Source: an uncultured Blautia sp.
GTDB lineage: Bacteria > Bacillota > Clostridia > Lachnospirales > Lachnospiraceae
Assembly (NCBI GenBank): GCA_934408705.1
Contig: CAKRVL010000067.1
Coordinates: forward strand, 1-14,071
Reading direction: 5' to 3'
Length of the DNA: 14,071 bases
The notes beneath the pieces were generated by a model. It was not told the origin of the DNA, did not search any database, and saw only the letters and a program-made list of their open reading frames with translations. Shown here piece by piece: positions 7,415 to 14,071 of this stretch. The translations under genes were made by a program, and so were the position numbers. Each line of letters starts with the position of its first letter. Positions within the stretch are counted from its first letter, which is position 1.

Positions 7415-8782
7415 TTGGAAAAAGAAGTTAAAATTCAGGAAAATAAAATGGGTGTCATGCCGGTAGCCAGGCTGTTGCTTGCTATGTCTGTGCCCATGAT
7501 GATTTCTATGCTGGTTCAGGCACTTTATAATATTGTAGACAGTATGTTTGTGGCAAAGTTAAGTGAGAACGCACTTACGGCAGTATCACTTGCCTTCCCG
7601 GTACAGAATCTTATGATCGCAGTGGGAACCGGTACAGGTGTTGGTATTAATGCACTGGTGTCCCGTTCGCTGGGAGAGAAGAATAATGAGTATGCCAACT
7701 GTGCGGCGAACAATGGTATTTATCTGGCAATTTTCAGCTTTATTGGATTTGCAATCCTGTGTGGATTTTTTGCGCCGGTATTTTACAGGGTACAGACCAC
7801 CGATATGCAGATCAGGGCATATGGAATTGATTATGTAAGAGTGATCGGAATCATGTCTTTTGGTCTTTTTATTCAGCTGGTTTGTGAGAAATTGCTGCAG
7901 TCCACAGGAAAGACGGTATATTCCATGGCGACGCAGCTTCTGGGAGCTGTTATCAATATTGTCCTGGATCCTATTATGATTTTCGGGCTGTTTGGATTTC
8001 CGAGACTAGAGGTAACAGGAGCGGCAATTGCCACTGTCACAGGTCAGATCATTGCTGCAGTGGCCGGAGTGGTGGTAAATATCAGACTGAATAAGGAGTT
8101 GCATATTTCTCTTACAAAATACAGAATTTCCGGTGATGTCATCCGTAATATTTACAGTGTAGGCTTCCCTTCTATTATCATGGCGTCTGTAGGATCTGTT
8201 ATGACCTTTGGAATGAACAAGATCCTTATGAGTTTTACTTCTACTGCCACAGCGGTATTTGGCGTGTATTTCAAGCTTCAAAGCTTTGTTTTTATGCCGG
8301 TGTTTGGTCTGACTAATGGAATGGTCCCTATTGTCGCTTATAATTATGGAGCGAGAAAGCCTAAGCGTATTACGAAAGCGATTAAGCTTAGTATTATTTA
8401 TGGCGTATGTATCATGGTTGCCGGATTCACTGTGTTCCAGCTGTTCCCGGGAAAGCTTCTTGGAATCTTCAGTGCCTCTGAGGATATGCTGGTAATCGGT
8501 ATTCCGGCCCTTAGGATTGTGAGCATCAGCTTTTTGATTGCAGGCTTTGGCGTGGTGGCATCCTCTGTGTTTCAGGCACTGGGGCATGGCTTCCTCAGTC
8601 TTGCGGTATCAGTCCTCCGTCAGCTGGTGGTTCTGCTTCCGGCAGCATATATTCTTGCAAAGACAGGAGGCCTTCACGCCTGCTGGTGGGCATTCCCTAT
8701 TGCTGAAATGTTTTCCGGAGTGATCTGCTTCTTGTTTATCCGATATGCGTATAAGAAAGAGGTTGCTCCTCTTTATAAATAA
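7415..8782 (+). CDS. MATE family efflux transporter (second, different subgroup)
   Basis: Integral membrane exporter of the MATE family, 455 residues, about 12 hydrophobic segments in two halves. N-half hallmark ALYNIVDSMFVAKLSENALT and a Gly-rich GTGTGVGINALVSRSLGEKN loop; C-half counterpart FMPVFGLTNGMVPIVAYNYG. It is only distantly similar to the MATE at 1824-3185, so this is not a recent local duplication. The start is placed at TTG 7415 because AGAGGGG (7401-7407) lies 7 bases upstream. An upstream in-frame GTG at 7367 would add 16 untypical residues, and the ATG at 7448 lacks a good SD. Monocistronic: own promoter at 7297-7325 and a strong terminator after the stop. The exported substrate cannot be inferred. 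Confidence 0.94.
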   Translation: MEKEVKIQENKMGVMPVARLLLAMSVPMMISMLVQALYNIVDSMFVAKLSENALTAVSLAFPVQNLMIAVGTGTGVGINALVSRSLGEKNNEYANCAANNGIYLAIFSFIGFAILCGFFAPVFYRVQTTDMQIRAYGIDYVRVIGIMSFGLFIQLVCEKLLQSTGKTVYSMATQLLGAVINIVLDPIMIFGLFGFPRLEVTGAAIATVTGQIIAAVAGVVVNIRLNKELHISLTKYRISGDVIRNIYSVGFPSIIMASVGSVMTFGMNKILMSFTSTATAVFGVYFKLQSFVFMPVFGLTNGMVPIVAYNYGARKPKRITKAIKLSIIYGVCIMVAGFTVFQLFPGKLLGIFSASEDMLVIGIPALRIVSISFLIAGFGVVASSVFQALGHGFLSLAVSVLRQLVVLLPAAYILAKTGGLHACWWAFPIAEMFSGVICFLFIRYAYKKEVAPLYK

Positions 8783-8804
8783 TAAAAAACTGCTATATAA
8801 ACTG

Positions 8805-8837
8805 AAAGCCTTCAGAGTGATTCGCTCTGAAGGCTTT
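8805..8837. terminator. Strong bidirectional terminator shared by the convergent MATE and cellobiose phosphorylase genes
   Basis: Perfect 13-bp inverted repeat AAAGCCTTCAGAG (8805-8817) / CTCTGAAGGCTTT (8825-8837) with a 7-base loop. On the plus strand the stem runs into TTTTCTGG; on the minus strand it is followed by CAGTTTATATAG. It lies 22 bp after the MATE stop and 15 bp after the phosphorylase stop. Confidence 0.9.
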
Positions 8838-8852
8838 TCTGGCATTTGAAGC

Positions 8853-11288
8853 TTATGCCATATGCACAGTAACGTGATATTCTGTTTTTCCATCCTCAAC
8901 AGGTACTACATTTCCGTCTACATGTTTGCCTTCAACTTCAAGATAAGCAACTCCCTTTTCTATATTATCAGGGTTCTTTATATCGAAGTGGTAAGTGGCA
9001 CCACGGAAACGGCGGGTGAGAGTGAAGTCACCAAAGCCTTCCGGGATACATGGATCAATAGAGAGCCCGTCATAGGTTGGCTGTACGCCCAGGATTGCCT
9101 GGGAAAGATTTACAAAGGTCCATGCAGCTGTTCCGGTAAGCCAGCTGTTCTTGGCTTCGCCGTGGCGGGCTGCATCCCGTCCCGCAATCATCTGAGAGTA
9201 AACATAAGGCTCTGTGCGATGGATTTCACTGATATTTTCAATATAGGACGGACAAGTTTTTTTGTAAATTTCAAATGCACGGTTTCCTCTACCGATAACG
9301 GTTTCGGCAATAGAAATCCAAGGATTATTGTGGCAGAAGATTCCAGCGTTTTCCTTGTATCCGGGCGGATAAGAGGAAATTTCCCCAAGATTCAGGTAAT
9401 ATCTGGTATATGCAGGCTGGTGAAGCATAATGCCGTACTTGGTATCCAGACGCTCTTTTACAGAATCCAGAGCTTTTTTGGCAAGTCCCTCTTTTACGCC
9501 GATTCCGGCAATGATACAGAAGCCCTGAGGCTCAATGAAAATCTGTCCTTCTTCGCATTCATGGGAGCCCACCTTCTTTGAAGCTGCGTCATAAGCACGG
9601 AGGAACCATTCTCCGTCCCAGCCGGCATCAAGAACCGCCTGATACATTTCGTCTACAGCCTTCTGGGTGATTTTGGCCTCCTCGTCTTTGCTAATTCGTC
9701 TGCAGATTTCAGCAAATTCATTTCCATATTTAACATACATTCCTGCAATAAATACAGACTCTGCCACAGGTCCCTCGGATGGTCCTGTGGTCTGGAAGGA
9801 TTCGCCTGGCTCACTGGAGAAGCAGTTCAGATTCAGGCAGTCATTCCAGTCAGCGCGTCCGATCAGAGGAAGCTTATGCGGTCCCAGATGGGTGCGACTG
9901 TATTCGAAGGAACGGCGAAGGTGCTCAAAAAGTGGAGCTGCTTTTTCTATATGGCAGTCAAAGGCAACCATTTCATCAAGAATAGAGTAGTCTCCGGTTT
10001 CTTTCAGGTATGCAGCTACAGCGGCAATCAGCCATAATGGATCATCATTAAAGCCGCTTCCGATGTCAAGGTTGCCCTGCTTGGTAAGAGGCTGGTACTG
10101 ATGATAAGCGCTGCCGTCTTCAAACTGGGTAGCTGCAATGTCAAGTATTCTTTCTTTTGCGCGCTCCGGGATCAGATGTACAAAGCCCAGAAGATCCTGG
10201 CAGGAATCACGGAAGCCCATACCGCGGCCTGTTCCGGATTCATAGTAAGAAGCAGAACGGGACATGTTAAAGGTAACCATACACTGGTACTGGTTCCAGA
10301 TATTTGCCATACGATTAACGTGAGGATCCTGACTCTCTACGTGATAGCGGGAGAGCAGAGCGTTCCAGTAAGCATTTAATGTGTCAAATGCTGCATTTAC
10401 CTGCTGTGAGGTTGCAAACTTTTCCATGATCCTTCTGGCAGGATCCTTTTTGATTACATTTGGTGCTTCCCATTTATCATCCTTTGGATTCTCGCAGTAG
10501 CCAAGAAGGAAAACAAATTCTTTTTCTTCACCGGGAGCAAGGGAAAGATTGATCTGTTGGCTGGCAATCGGATACCATCCGCTGGCAACAGAATTATGAC
10601 TCTTGCCTTCTTCTACAACAACAGGAGCGTTGTTGCCGCGTCCAAGTCCTAAGAATTCATCCCTGCTGGTGTCAAAACCATCTACAGGAGCATTTACGGT
10701 AAAAAAGCTGTAATGATTACGGCGCTCGCGGTATTCGGTTTTGTGGTAAATGGTACTTCCGATTATCTCAACCTCGCCGGTGCTTAAGTTTCGCTGGTAG
10801 TTAGTCATATCATCCACTGCATTCCATAAGCAAAACTCTACATATGAGAATAGCGAAATCTCTTTCTCTTTATCAGAAGTGTTCTTAAGAGTCAGTTTAT
10901 TGATTTCACATGGTGTGTCCACAGGGACAAATGCAAGAAGATCTGCGGCCAGCCCGTTCTTTTCTCCGTGGAAGCGGCTGTAGCCAAGTCCGTGCCGGCA
11001 TTCGTAAGCATCAAGCGGGGTGCGGGCAGGCATTGCGCCTGGGTTCCAGATGGTGTCTCCATCTTTTATATAGTAGTATTTTCCATTGGAATCTACAGGA
11101 ATGTTGTTGTAGCGGTAACGGGTAATGCGGAGCAGCTTTGCATCTTTATAGAAGCTGTAGCCACCACAGGTGTTGGAAATCAGTGTGAAGAAATCCTGGG
11201 AGCCAAGGTAGTTGATCCAAGGCAGCGGGGTATCTGGTGTAGTGATAACATATTCTTTATTAACATCATCGAAATGTCCGAAATTCAT
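8853..11288 (-). CDS. cbp: Cellobiose phosphorylase (GH94)
   Basis: Inverting phosphorylase: cellobiose + phosphate gives alpha-glucose-1-phosphate + glucose, saving ATP against hydrolysis. Cytoplasmic, no signal peptide. 811 residues, the size of clostridial cellobiose phosphorylases; cellodextrin phosphorylases are much longer. Domains by family: N-terminal beta-sandwich (1 to about 290, with [20 protein letters not shown] and YECRHGLGY), helical linker, (alpha/alpha)6 barrel (about 320-735), C-terminal beta-sheet. The general acid is D483 in [12 protein letters not shown]; phosphate-site residues expected from family structures include H653 (GIFCHNN) and T718/G719 (SWLTGTAAW). Start ATG 11288 with AGGAGG (11300-11295) 6 bases upstream. 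Divergent from the LacI regulator and sugar-binding protein, whose presumed cargo it would use. Ends at a terminator shared with the convergent MATE gene. Intact; specificity for cellobiose is a strong inference from length and overall similarity. Confidence 0.95.
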   Translation of the reverse strand: MNFGHFDDVNKEYVITTPDTPLPWINYLGSQDFFTLISNTCGGYSFYKDAKLLRITRYRYNNIPVDSNGKYYYIKDGDTIWNPGAMPARTPLDAYECRHGLGYSRFHGEKNGLAADLLAFVPVDTPCEINKLTLKNTSDKEKEISLFSYVEFCLWNAVDDMTNYQRNLSTGEVEIIGSTIYHKTEYRERRNHYSFFTVNAPVDGFDTSRDEFLGLGRGNNAPVVVEEGKSHNSVASGWYPIASQQINLSLAPGEEKEFVFLLGYCENPKDDKWEAPNVIKKDPARRIMEKFATSQQVNAAFDTLNAYWNALLSRYHVESQDPHVNRMANIWNQYQCMVTFNMSRSASYYESGTGRGMGFRDSCQDLLGFVHLIPERAKERILDIAATQFEDGSAYHQYQPLTKQGNLDIGSGFNDDPLWLIAAVAAYLKETGDYSILDEMVAFDCHIEKAAPLFEHLRRSFEYSRTHLGPHKLPLIGRADWNDCLNLNCFSSEPGESFQTTGPSEGPVAESVFIAGMYVKYGNEFAEICRRISKDEEAKITQKAVDEMYQAVLDAGWDGEWFLRAYDAASKKVGSHECEEGQIFIEPQGFCIIAGIGVKEGLAKKALDSVKERLDTKYGIMLHQPAYTRYYLNLGEISSYPPGYKENAGIFCHNNPWISIAETVIGRGNRAFEIYKKTCPSYIENISEIHRTEPYVYSQMIAGRDAARHGEAKNSWLTGTAAWTFVNLSQAILGVQPTYDGLSIDPCIPEGFGDFTLTRRFRGATYHFDIKNPDNIEKGVAYLEVEGKHVDGNVVPVEDGKTEYHVTVHMA

Positions 11289-11343
11289 AATGGACCTCCT
11301 TGAATTGAATTAAAGTGAAAGTGGAATTGTGAGATAATTAACA

Positions 11344-11354
11344 CACGAAAACGA
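11344..11354 (+). promoter_or_regulatory. CACGAAAACGA box in the phosphorylase leader
   Basis: An 11-bp box identical to the one at 11657-11667 near the lacI promoter. It lies about 50 nt downstream of the predicted phosphorylase start, where a bound repressor could block elongation. The GAAAACG core is like one half of LacI-family operators. Inference only. Confidence 0.4.
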
Positions 11355-11409
11355 ATAAGTAAAGGCAATAAGAAATATCGGTAAAGAATAATGGTATATA
11401 TTTGCCCTT

Positions 11410-11438
11410 AGTATAATAGAAAGACTGTTTAAAAGCAA
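11410..11438 (-). promoter_or_regulatory. Promoter of cellobiose phosphorylase
   Basis: On the minus strand TTGCTT (11438-11433), a 17-bp spacer and TATACT (11415-11410). Predicted start near 11403, giving a T-rich leader of about 115 nt. The -35 lies inside the loop of an inverted repeat, GACTGTTT (11423-11430) / AAACAGTC (11444-11451), which could be a regulator site. Confidence 0.6.
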
Positions 11439-11496
11439 TCAAAAAACAGTCCGATATACAAATTTGCCATATATTACAAAGCAAAAACTAAAATTA

Positions 11497-11522
11497 CGAA
11501 AACTTTCGCGAAACAGTTTCGC
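11497..11522. promoter_or_regulatory. Tandem palindromic operator cluster
   Basis: Two abutting symmetric elements: CGAAA-AC-TTTCG (11497-11508) and GCGAAAC-A-GTTTCGC (11508-11522). Their junction forms a third perfect palindrome, TTTCGCGAAA (11504-11513). The GAAA/TTTC symmetry is typical of LacI-family operators. The cluster is near the middle of the divergent region, upstream of both promoters. It is the best candidate for the main binding site of the adjacent LacI-type regulator. Confidence 0.55.
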
Positions 11523-11622
11523 AAAAATGGAAATCCAGCAATGAAGTTGTTGGAAATGGATATATCCAAATTGTGCAATAGGTAGAATGATGTTAAATCG
11601 CACAAAAAACAGCAAAAACCAC

Positions 11623-11651
11623 TTGATTTATTGTGCAAATAGGGATACTAT
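11623..11651 (+). promoter_or_regulatory. Promoter of the lacI-type gene and downstream ABC genes
   Basis: TTGATT (11623-11628), a 17-bp spacer and TACTAT (11646-11651), predicting a start near 11658. The CACGAAAACGA box (11657-11667) then lies exactly on the start site, the classic position for autorepression. No separate promoter is obvious in the 41-bp gap before the sugar-binding protein gene. Confidence 0.5.
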
Positions 11652-11656
11652 AAGCT

Positions 11657-11667
11657 CACGAAAACGA
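11657..11667 (+). promoter_or_regulatory. CACGAAAACGA box at the lacI start site
   Basis: Same 11 bp as at 11344-11354. Extended to CGAAAACGATTTAG it is a partial palindrome centred on CG (AAA/TTT arms), as in LacI-family operators and loosely like cre sites, though it departs from the cre consensus at both ends. Likely autoregulatory; inference. Confidence 0.45.
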
Positions 11668-11712
11668 TTTAGAGATGACAGGAAAGAAAACAGAAAAAGT
11701 GAGGCAAAGTAA

Positions 11713-12741
11713 ATGGTTTCAATGAAAGAAATCGCAAAAAAATGCAATGTCTCAGTTGCCACTGTCAGTAAAGCATTAAATGGTTACTCCGATATCGGAG
11801 AAGATACAAAAAATTACATATTAAGAACGGCTTCAGAGATGGGATATCTTCCCAACTCATCAGCAAGAGCTTTGAAGACGAAGCGAACCTTTAATCTGGG
11901 AGTCTTATTTGTGGATGAGGCCAGAAGTGGTCTTACACATGATTATTTCAACCGGGTTCTGGAAAGCTTCAAAAGTACAGCAGAGGCGAAAGGTTATGAT
12001 ATTACTTTTACAAGCGGAAATGTTTCCGGTAAAAGGATGACCTACCTGGAGCACTGTAAATACCGGGGCGTTGACGGAGTAGTAATGGCCTGTGTGGATT
12101 TCAACACAGAAGAGGTTCAGGAGCTTCTTCTCTCAGACATTCCGGTGGTGACCATTGATCATATCAGTGATGGAAGGATATCAGTAGTATCCAACAACAT
12201 CCAGGGAATGGAAGAGCTTGTTACTTATGTATTTAACAAGGGACACCGCAAGATCGCTTACATTCACGGAGACGATACATCAGTTACCAAAAACCGCCTT
12301 GGAAGCTTTTACCGTACCTTGCAAAGACTTGGTATTGAAGAACCGGACGAATATGTAAAACCATCTTTTTACAGAGATGCTGATCTGGCAGGGAAGAGAA
12401 CCGGTGAGCTCCTGGATCTTAAAGATCCCCCAACTTGTATTCTCTATCCTGACGATTATGCAGCACTAGGAGGGATAAACGAGATACGGGAAAGAGGACT
12501 TAGGATACCGGAAGATATTTCAGTAGTTGGTTACGATGGAATCAACATAGCCCAGGTTCTTGACCCCAAGCTTACAACCCTTTGCCAGGACACAGCGGCA
12601 ATCGGAAGAATAGCAGCGGAAAGGCTGATTGAGCTGATCGAGCACCCGAAGACAACAGTTATTGAGAAATATACAGTAGACGGAACACTTTTTAAAGGAG
12701 CTTCTGTGAAGATTGTACATCCACCGAAAGGTATTAAGTAG
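11713..12741 (+). CDS. LacI family transcriptional regulator of the cellobiose locus
   Basis: Sugar-responsive DNA-binding regulator, 342 residues, normal for the family. N-terminal helix-turn-helix at 4-23 (MKEIAKKCNVSVATVSKALN), hinge helix about 48-56 (SSARALKTK), then a periplasmic-binding-protein-like effector domain (about 60-335) with NKGHRKIAYIHG and ISVVGYDG motifs. ATG 11713 is preceded by GAGG (11701-11704) at 8 bases; an ATG three codons in is a weaker choice. It is divergent from cellobiose phosphorylase and 41 bp upstream of the sugar-binding protein, so the likely role is control of both arms in response to cellobiose or a breakdown product, and of itself. Targets and effector are inferred from position. 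Confidence 0.92.
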   Translation: MVSMKEIAKKCNVSVATVSKALNGYSDIGEDTKNYILRTASEMGYLPNSSARALKTKRTFNLGVLFVDEARSGLTHDYFNRVLESFKSTAEAKGYDITFTSGNVSGKRMTYLEHCKYRGVDGVVMACVDFNTEEVQELLLSDIPVVTIDHISDGRISVVSNNIQGMEELVTYVFNKGHRKIAYIHGDDTSVTKNRLGSFYRTLQRLGIEEPDEYVKPSFYRDADLAGKRTGELLDLKDPPTCILYPDDYAALGGINEIRERGLRIPEDISVVGYDGINIAQVLDPKLTTLCQDTAAIGRIAAERLIELIEHPKTTVIEKYTVDGTLFKGASVKIVHPPKGIK

Positions 12742-12782
12742 TTATCAATAAAAAATTAAAAGATATAAAAGGAGGAAGTAAC

Positions 12783-14071
12783 ATGAAGAAAAAAATGGTG
12801 AGCGTTTTATTAACAGCCTCTATGCTGGCAGGAATGACAATGTGTGCGGTTCCGGTTATGGCAGAAGATGCAGAGACACCGGAGAACGAAATTACCGGTG
12901 ACGCTTCCGCAGATGATTCCTTTGTAGTATGGGGATGGAATGACGATATCAAGAAAATTCTTGACGGACCATTTAAAGAAGCATATCCGGATGATTACGA
13001 AAGAATCGTATTCGTAAACACAGGTGGATCTGATTATTATCAGAGCAAACTGGATCCGGTACTTGATGATCCATCAAATGAATTATATCCGGATATGATG
13101 GGACTGGAAGTTGACTATGTTCAGAAATATGTAAACAGTGACTGGGTACAGAATGTAGCTGATCTTGGAATTACAGCTGATGATTATGCAAACAGTTATC
13201 AGTACAATCTGGATCTTGGCTCTGATGTAGATGGCAATGTAAGAGCTCTGTTCTGGCAGGCAACACCAGGATGCTACGCAGTTCGTGCAGACCTGGCTGA
13301 GAAATATCTTGGAACAACTGATCCGGCAGAATTAGCTGAGAAATTTAAAGACCTGGATACCATCGTTGCTACAGCAAAAGAAGTTAACGATGCTTCCGGC
13401 GGAAAATGCAAACTGTTCTCCGGTTATGATGAGATCAAACGTAGCCTGACAGGTTCCAGAACCCAGGGCTTCTATGATGAGAACGATAAGATTACAATTG
13501 ATGACAACATCAAGACATACATGGAAAAAGCTAAGACTCTTTATGATGAAGACCTTACCTTCAATACAGATCAGTGGAGCGCTGACTGGAGTGCAAACAT
13601 GAGTGGTGACGGCGAAACTTCTAATGCAGCTGTTGCTTATATGGGATGCCCATGGTTCGTATACTGGTGCTTAACAGATGAGTGGAAAGAGAACACCATT
13701 CTTGTTCCTACCCAGACAAAATGCTATTGGGGCGGCACAGGACTTGCAGCTACAACAGAGTGTGCAGATACTGAGCTTGCAGCTAAGATCATGAAATTCT
13801 TCACATGTGATGAGGATGGAATGGTTGCAATCAATGCACTTAACTCTGACTATGTAAACAACACAGCAGCTGTAAACAAGATCATCGAGGCTGGCACATC
13901 AGCAGATGGTAACGGATATCTGTATCCAGACGCTGGACAGAACTTTATGGAGTTCTTCCTTCCATTAGCAGACGGACTTGATGCTTCTATGGTAACAGCA
14001 GAAGATCAGCAGATCCTTTCCCTTATGGATACTCAGACCAAGGCTTATGCTACAGGCGAAAAAGACCTTGA
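12783..14071 (+). CDS. Carbohydrate ABC transporter extracellular substrate-binding protein, C-terminus beyond the window
   Basis: Family 1-type extracellular solute-binding protein, 429 codons visible and still open at the window end. It would capture an oligosaccharide, probably cellobiose or a cellodextrin given the neighbours, for an importer whose permease genes should follow. The signal sequence is Lys-rich then hydrophobic (residues 2-26) with a likely signal peptidase I site after VMA (A27). The usual lipoprotein motif is missing: MLAGM stands where MLAGC is expected, and the nearest Cys (21) follows TM, a poor lipobox. Mature part starts acidic, then FVVWGWNDD. Several Cys occur in the mature part (e.g. 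C164, and MGCPWFVYWC), somewhat many for this family. AAAAGGAGG (12767-12775) lies 7 bases before the ATG. Probably co-transcribed with the lacI-type gene. Confidence 0.9.
   Translation, partial: MKKKMVSVLLTASMLAGMTMCAVPVMAEDAETPENEITGDASADDSFVVWGWNDDIKKILDGPFKEAYPDDYERIVFVNTGGSDYYQSKLDPVLDDPSNELYPDMMGLEVDYVQKYVNSDWVQNVADLGITADDYANSYQYNLDLGSDVDGNVRALFWQATPGCYAVRADLAEKYLGTTDPAELAEKFKDLDTIVATAKEVNDASGGKCKLFSGYDEIKRSLTGSRTQGFYDENDKITIDDNIKTYMEKAKTLYDEDLTFNTDQWSADWSANMSGDGETSNAAVAYMGCPWFVYWCLTDEWKENTILVPTQTKCYWGGTGLAATTECADTELAAKIMKFFTCDEDGMVAINALNSDYVNNTAAVNKIIEAGTSADGNGYLYPDAGQNFMEFFLPLADGLDASMVTAEDQQILSLMDTQTKAYATGEKDL

Larger units (their letters stand above)
11289..11712. promoter_or_regulatory. 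424-bp divergent control region between cellobiose phosphorylase and lacI-type gene
   Basis: No gene is supported here. It is AT-rich and holds two outward promoters (listed separately) and a dense set of symmetric or repeated boxes: a CGAAA/TTTCG cluster (11497-11522), CACGAAAACGA at 11344-11354 and 11657-11667, ATTGTG boxes at 11326, 11570 and 11630, a perfect 12-bp palindrome TGGATATATCCA (11557-11568), and an 8-bp inverted repeat bracketing the phosphorylase -35. This is unusually long for a two-gene intergenic region and fits a complex sugar-responsive control region. Confidence 0.8.

Noticed and set aside
8006..8587. 193-codon minus-strand open frame
   Set aside because: Antisense to the second MATE gene; rich in His/Asn/Arg, as expected for the reverse of a membrane protein.
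8862..9581. 239-codon plus-strand open frame
   Set aside because: Antisense to cellobiose phosphorylase, no SD or recognisable domain; a by-product of codon use on the coding strand.
11657..11671. CcpA cre site
   Set aside because: The CGAAAACGATTTAG sequence lacks the outer TG and CA of the cre consensus; it is better read as a LacI-family box.
1..14071. Selenoprotein gene with in-frame TGA, given selA in the window
   Set aside because: No gene here shows an in-frame TGA that would extend a conserved domain; all frames close at sensible ends.
1..14071. Mobile element, phage, CRISPR or tRNA gene
   Set aside because: No transposase, integrase, spaced direct repeats or cloverleaf sequence was seen; the only tandem repeat is the short 18-bp array.

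Overview
The window looks like a chromosomal segment of a gut Lachnospiraceae-type Firmicute (Blautia/Dorea/Ruminococcus-like). Most genes carry strong AGGAGG-type ribosome binding sites, two appear to start at TTG, GC content is moderate, and the gene families fit: a GH2 glycosidase, two MATE exporters, a Uup-type ABC-F, SelA, a GH94 cellobiose phosphorylase, and a LacI regulator next to an ABC sugar-binding protein. I see no phage genes, insertion sequences, CRISPR array, tRNA or rRNA.

Left part (1-6506): a GH2 glycoside hydrolase runs leftward off the window edge. It is divergent from a tight rightward operon of a MATE exporter, a Uup/YfmR-type ABC-F ATPase (17-bp gap) and selA (11-bp overlap). 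The two transcription units are read from interlocked promoters, possibly using the same palindromic TTGCAA hexamer as -35 on both strands. The operon ends in a hairpin that also serves the convergent gene on its right.

Middle (6495-8837): a leftward gene encodes a tandem-duplicated protein of the L-rhamnose mutarotase (RhaM, formerly DUF718) fold, in which the active-site residues appear split between the two halves. Its stop codon lies inside a 4-unit, 18-bp repeat array that repeats stop codons in frame. Divergent from it, a second MATE exporter of a different subgroup has a near-consensus promoter and ends at a strong bidirectional terminator shared with the next gene.

Right part (8853-14071): a cellobiose-use locus. 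Cellobiose phosphorylase (GH94, 811 aa) is read leftward. A 424-bp operator-rich region separates it from a rightward LacI-family regulator, followed after 41 bp by the sugar-binding protein of an ABC importer that runs off the window. The inferred scheme is import of cellobiose or a related beta-glucoside, intracellular phosphorolysis to glucose-1-phosphate and glucose, and LacI-type control of both arms from the shared region. That region holds palindromes and repeated boxes, including a 13-bp stretch identical (from memory) to part of the E. coli lac operator region.

Most of the gene content is ordinary. The points most worth a second look are the split-site duplicated mutarotase, the stop-codon repeat array, the interlocked divergent promoters, the cellobiose operator region, and the loss of the lipobox Cys in the binding protein.
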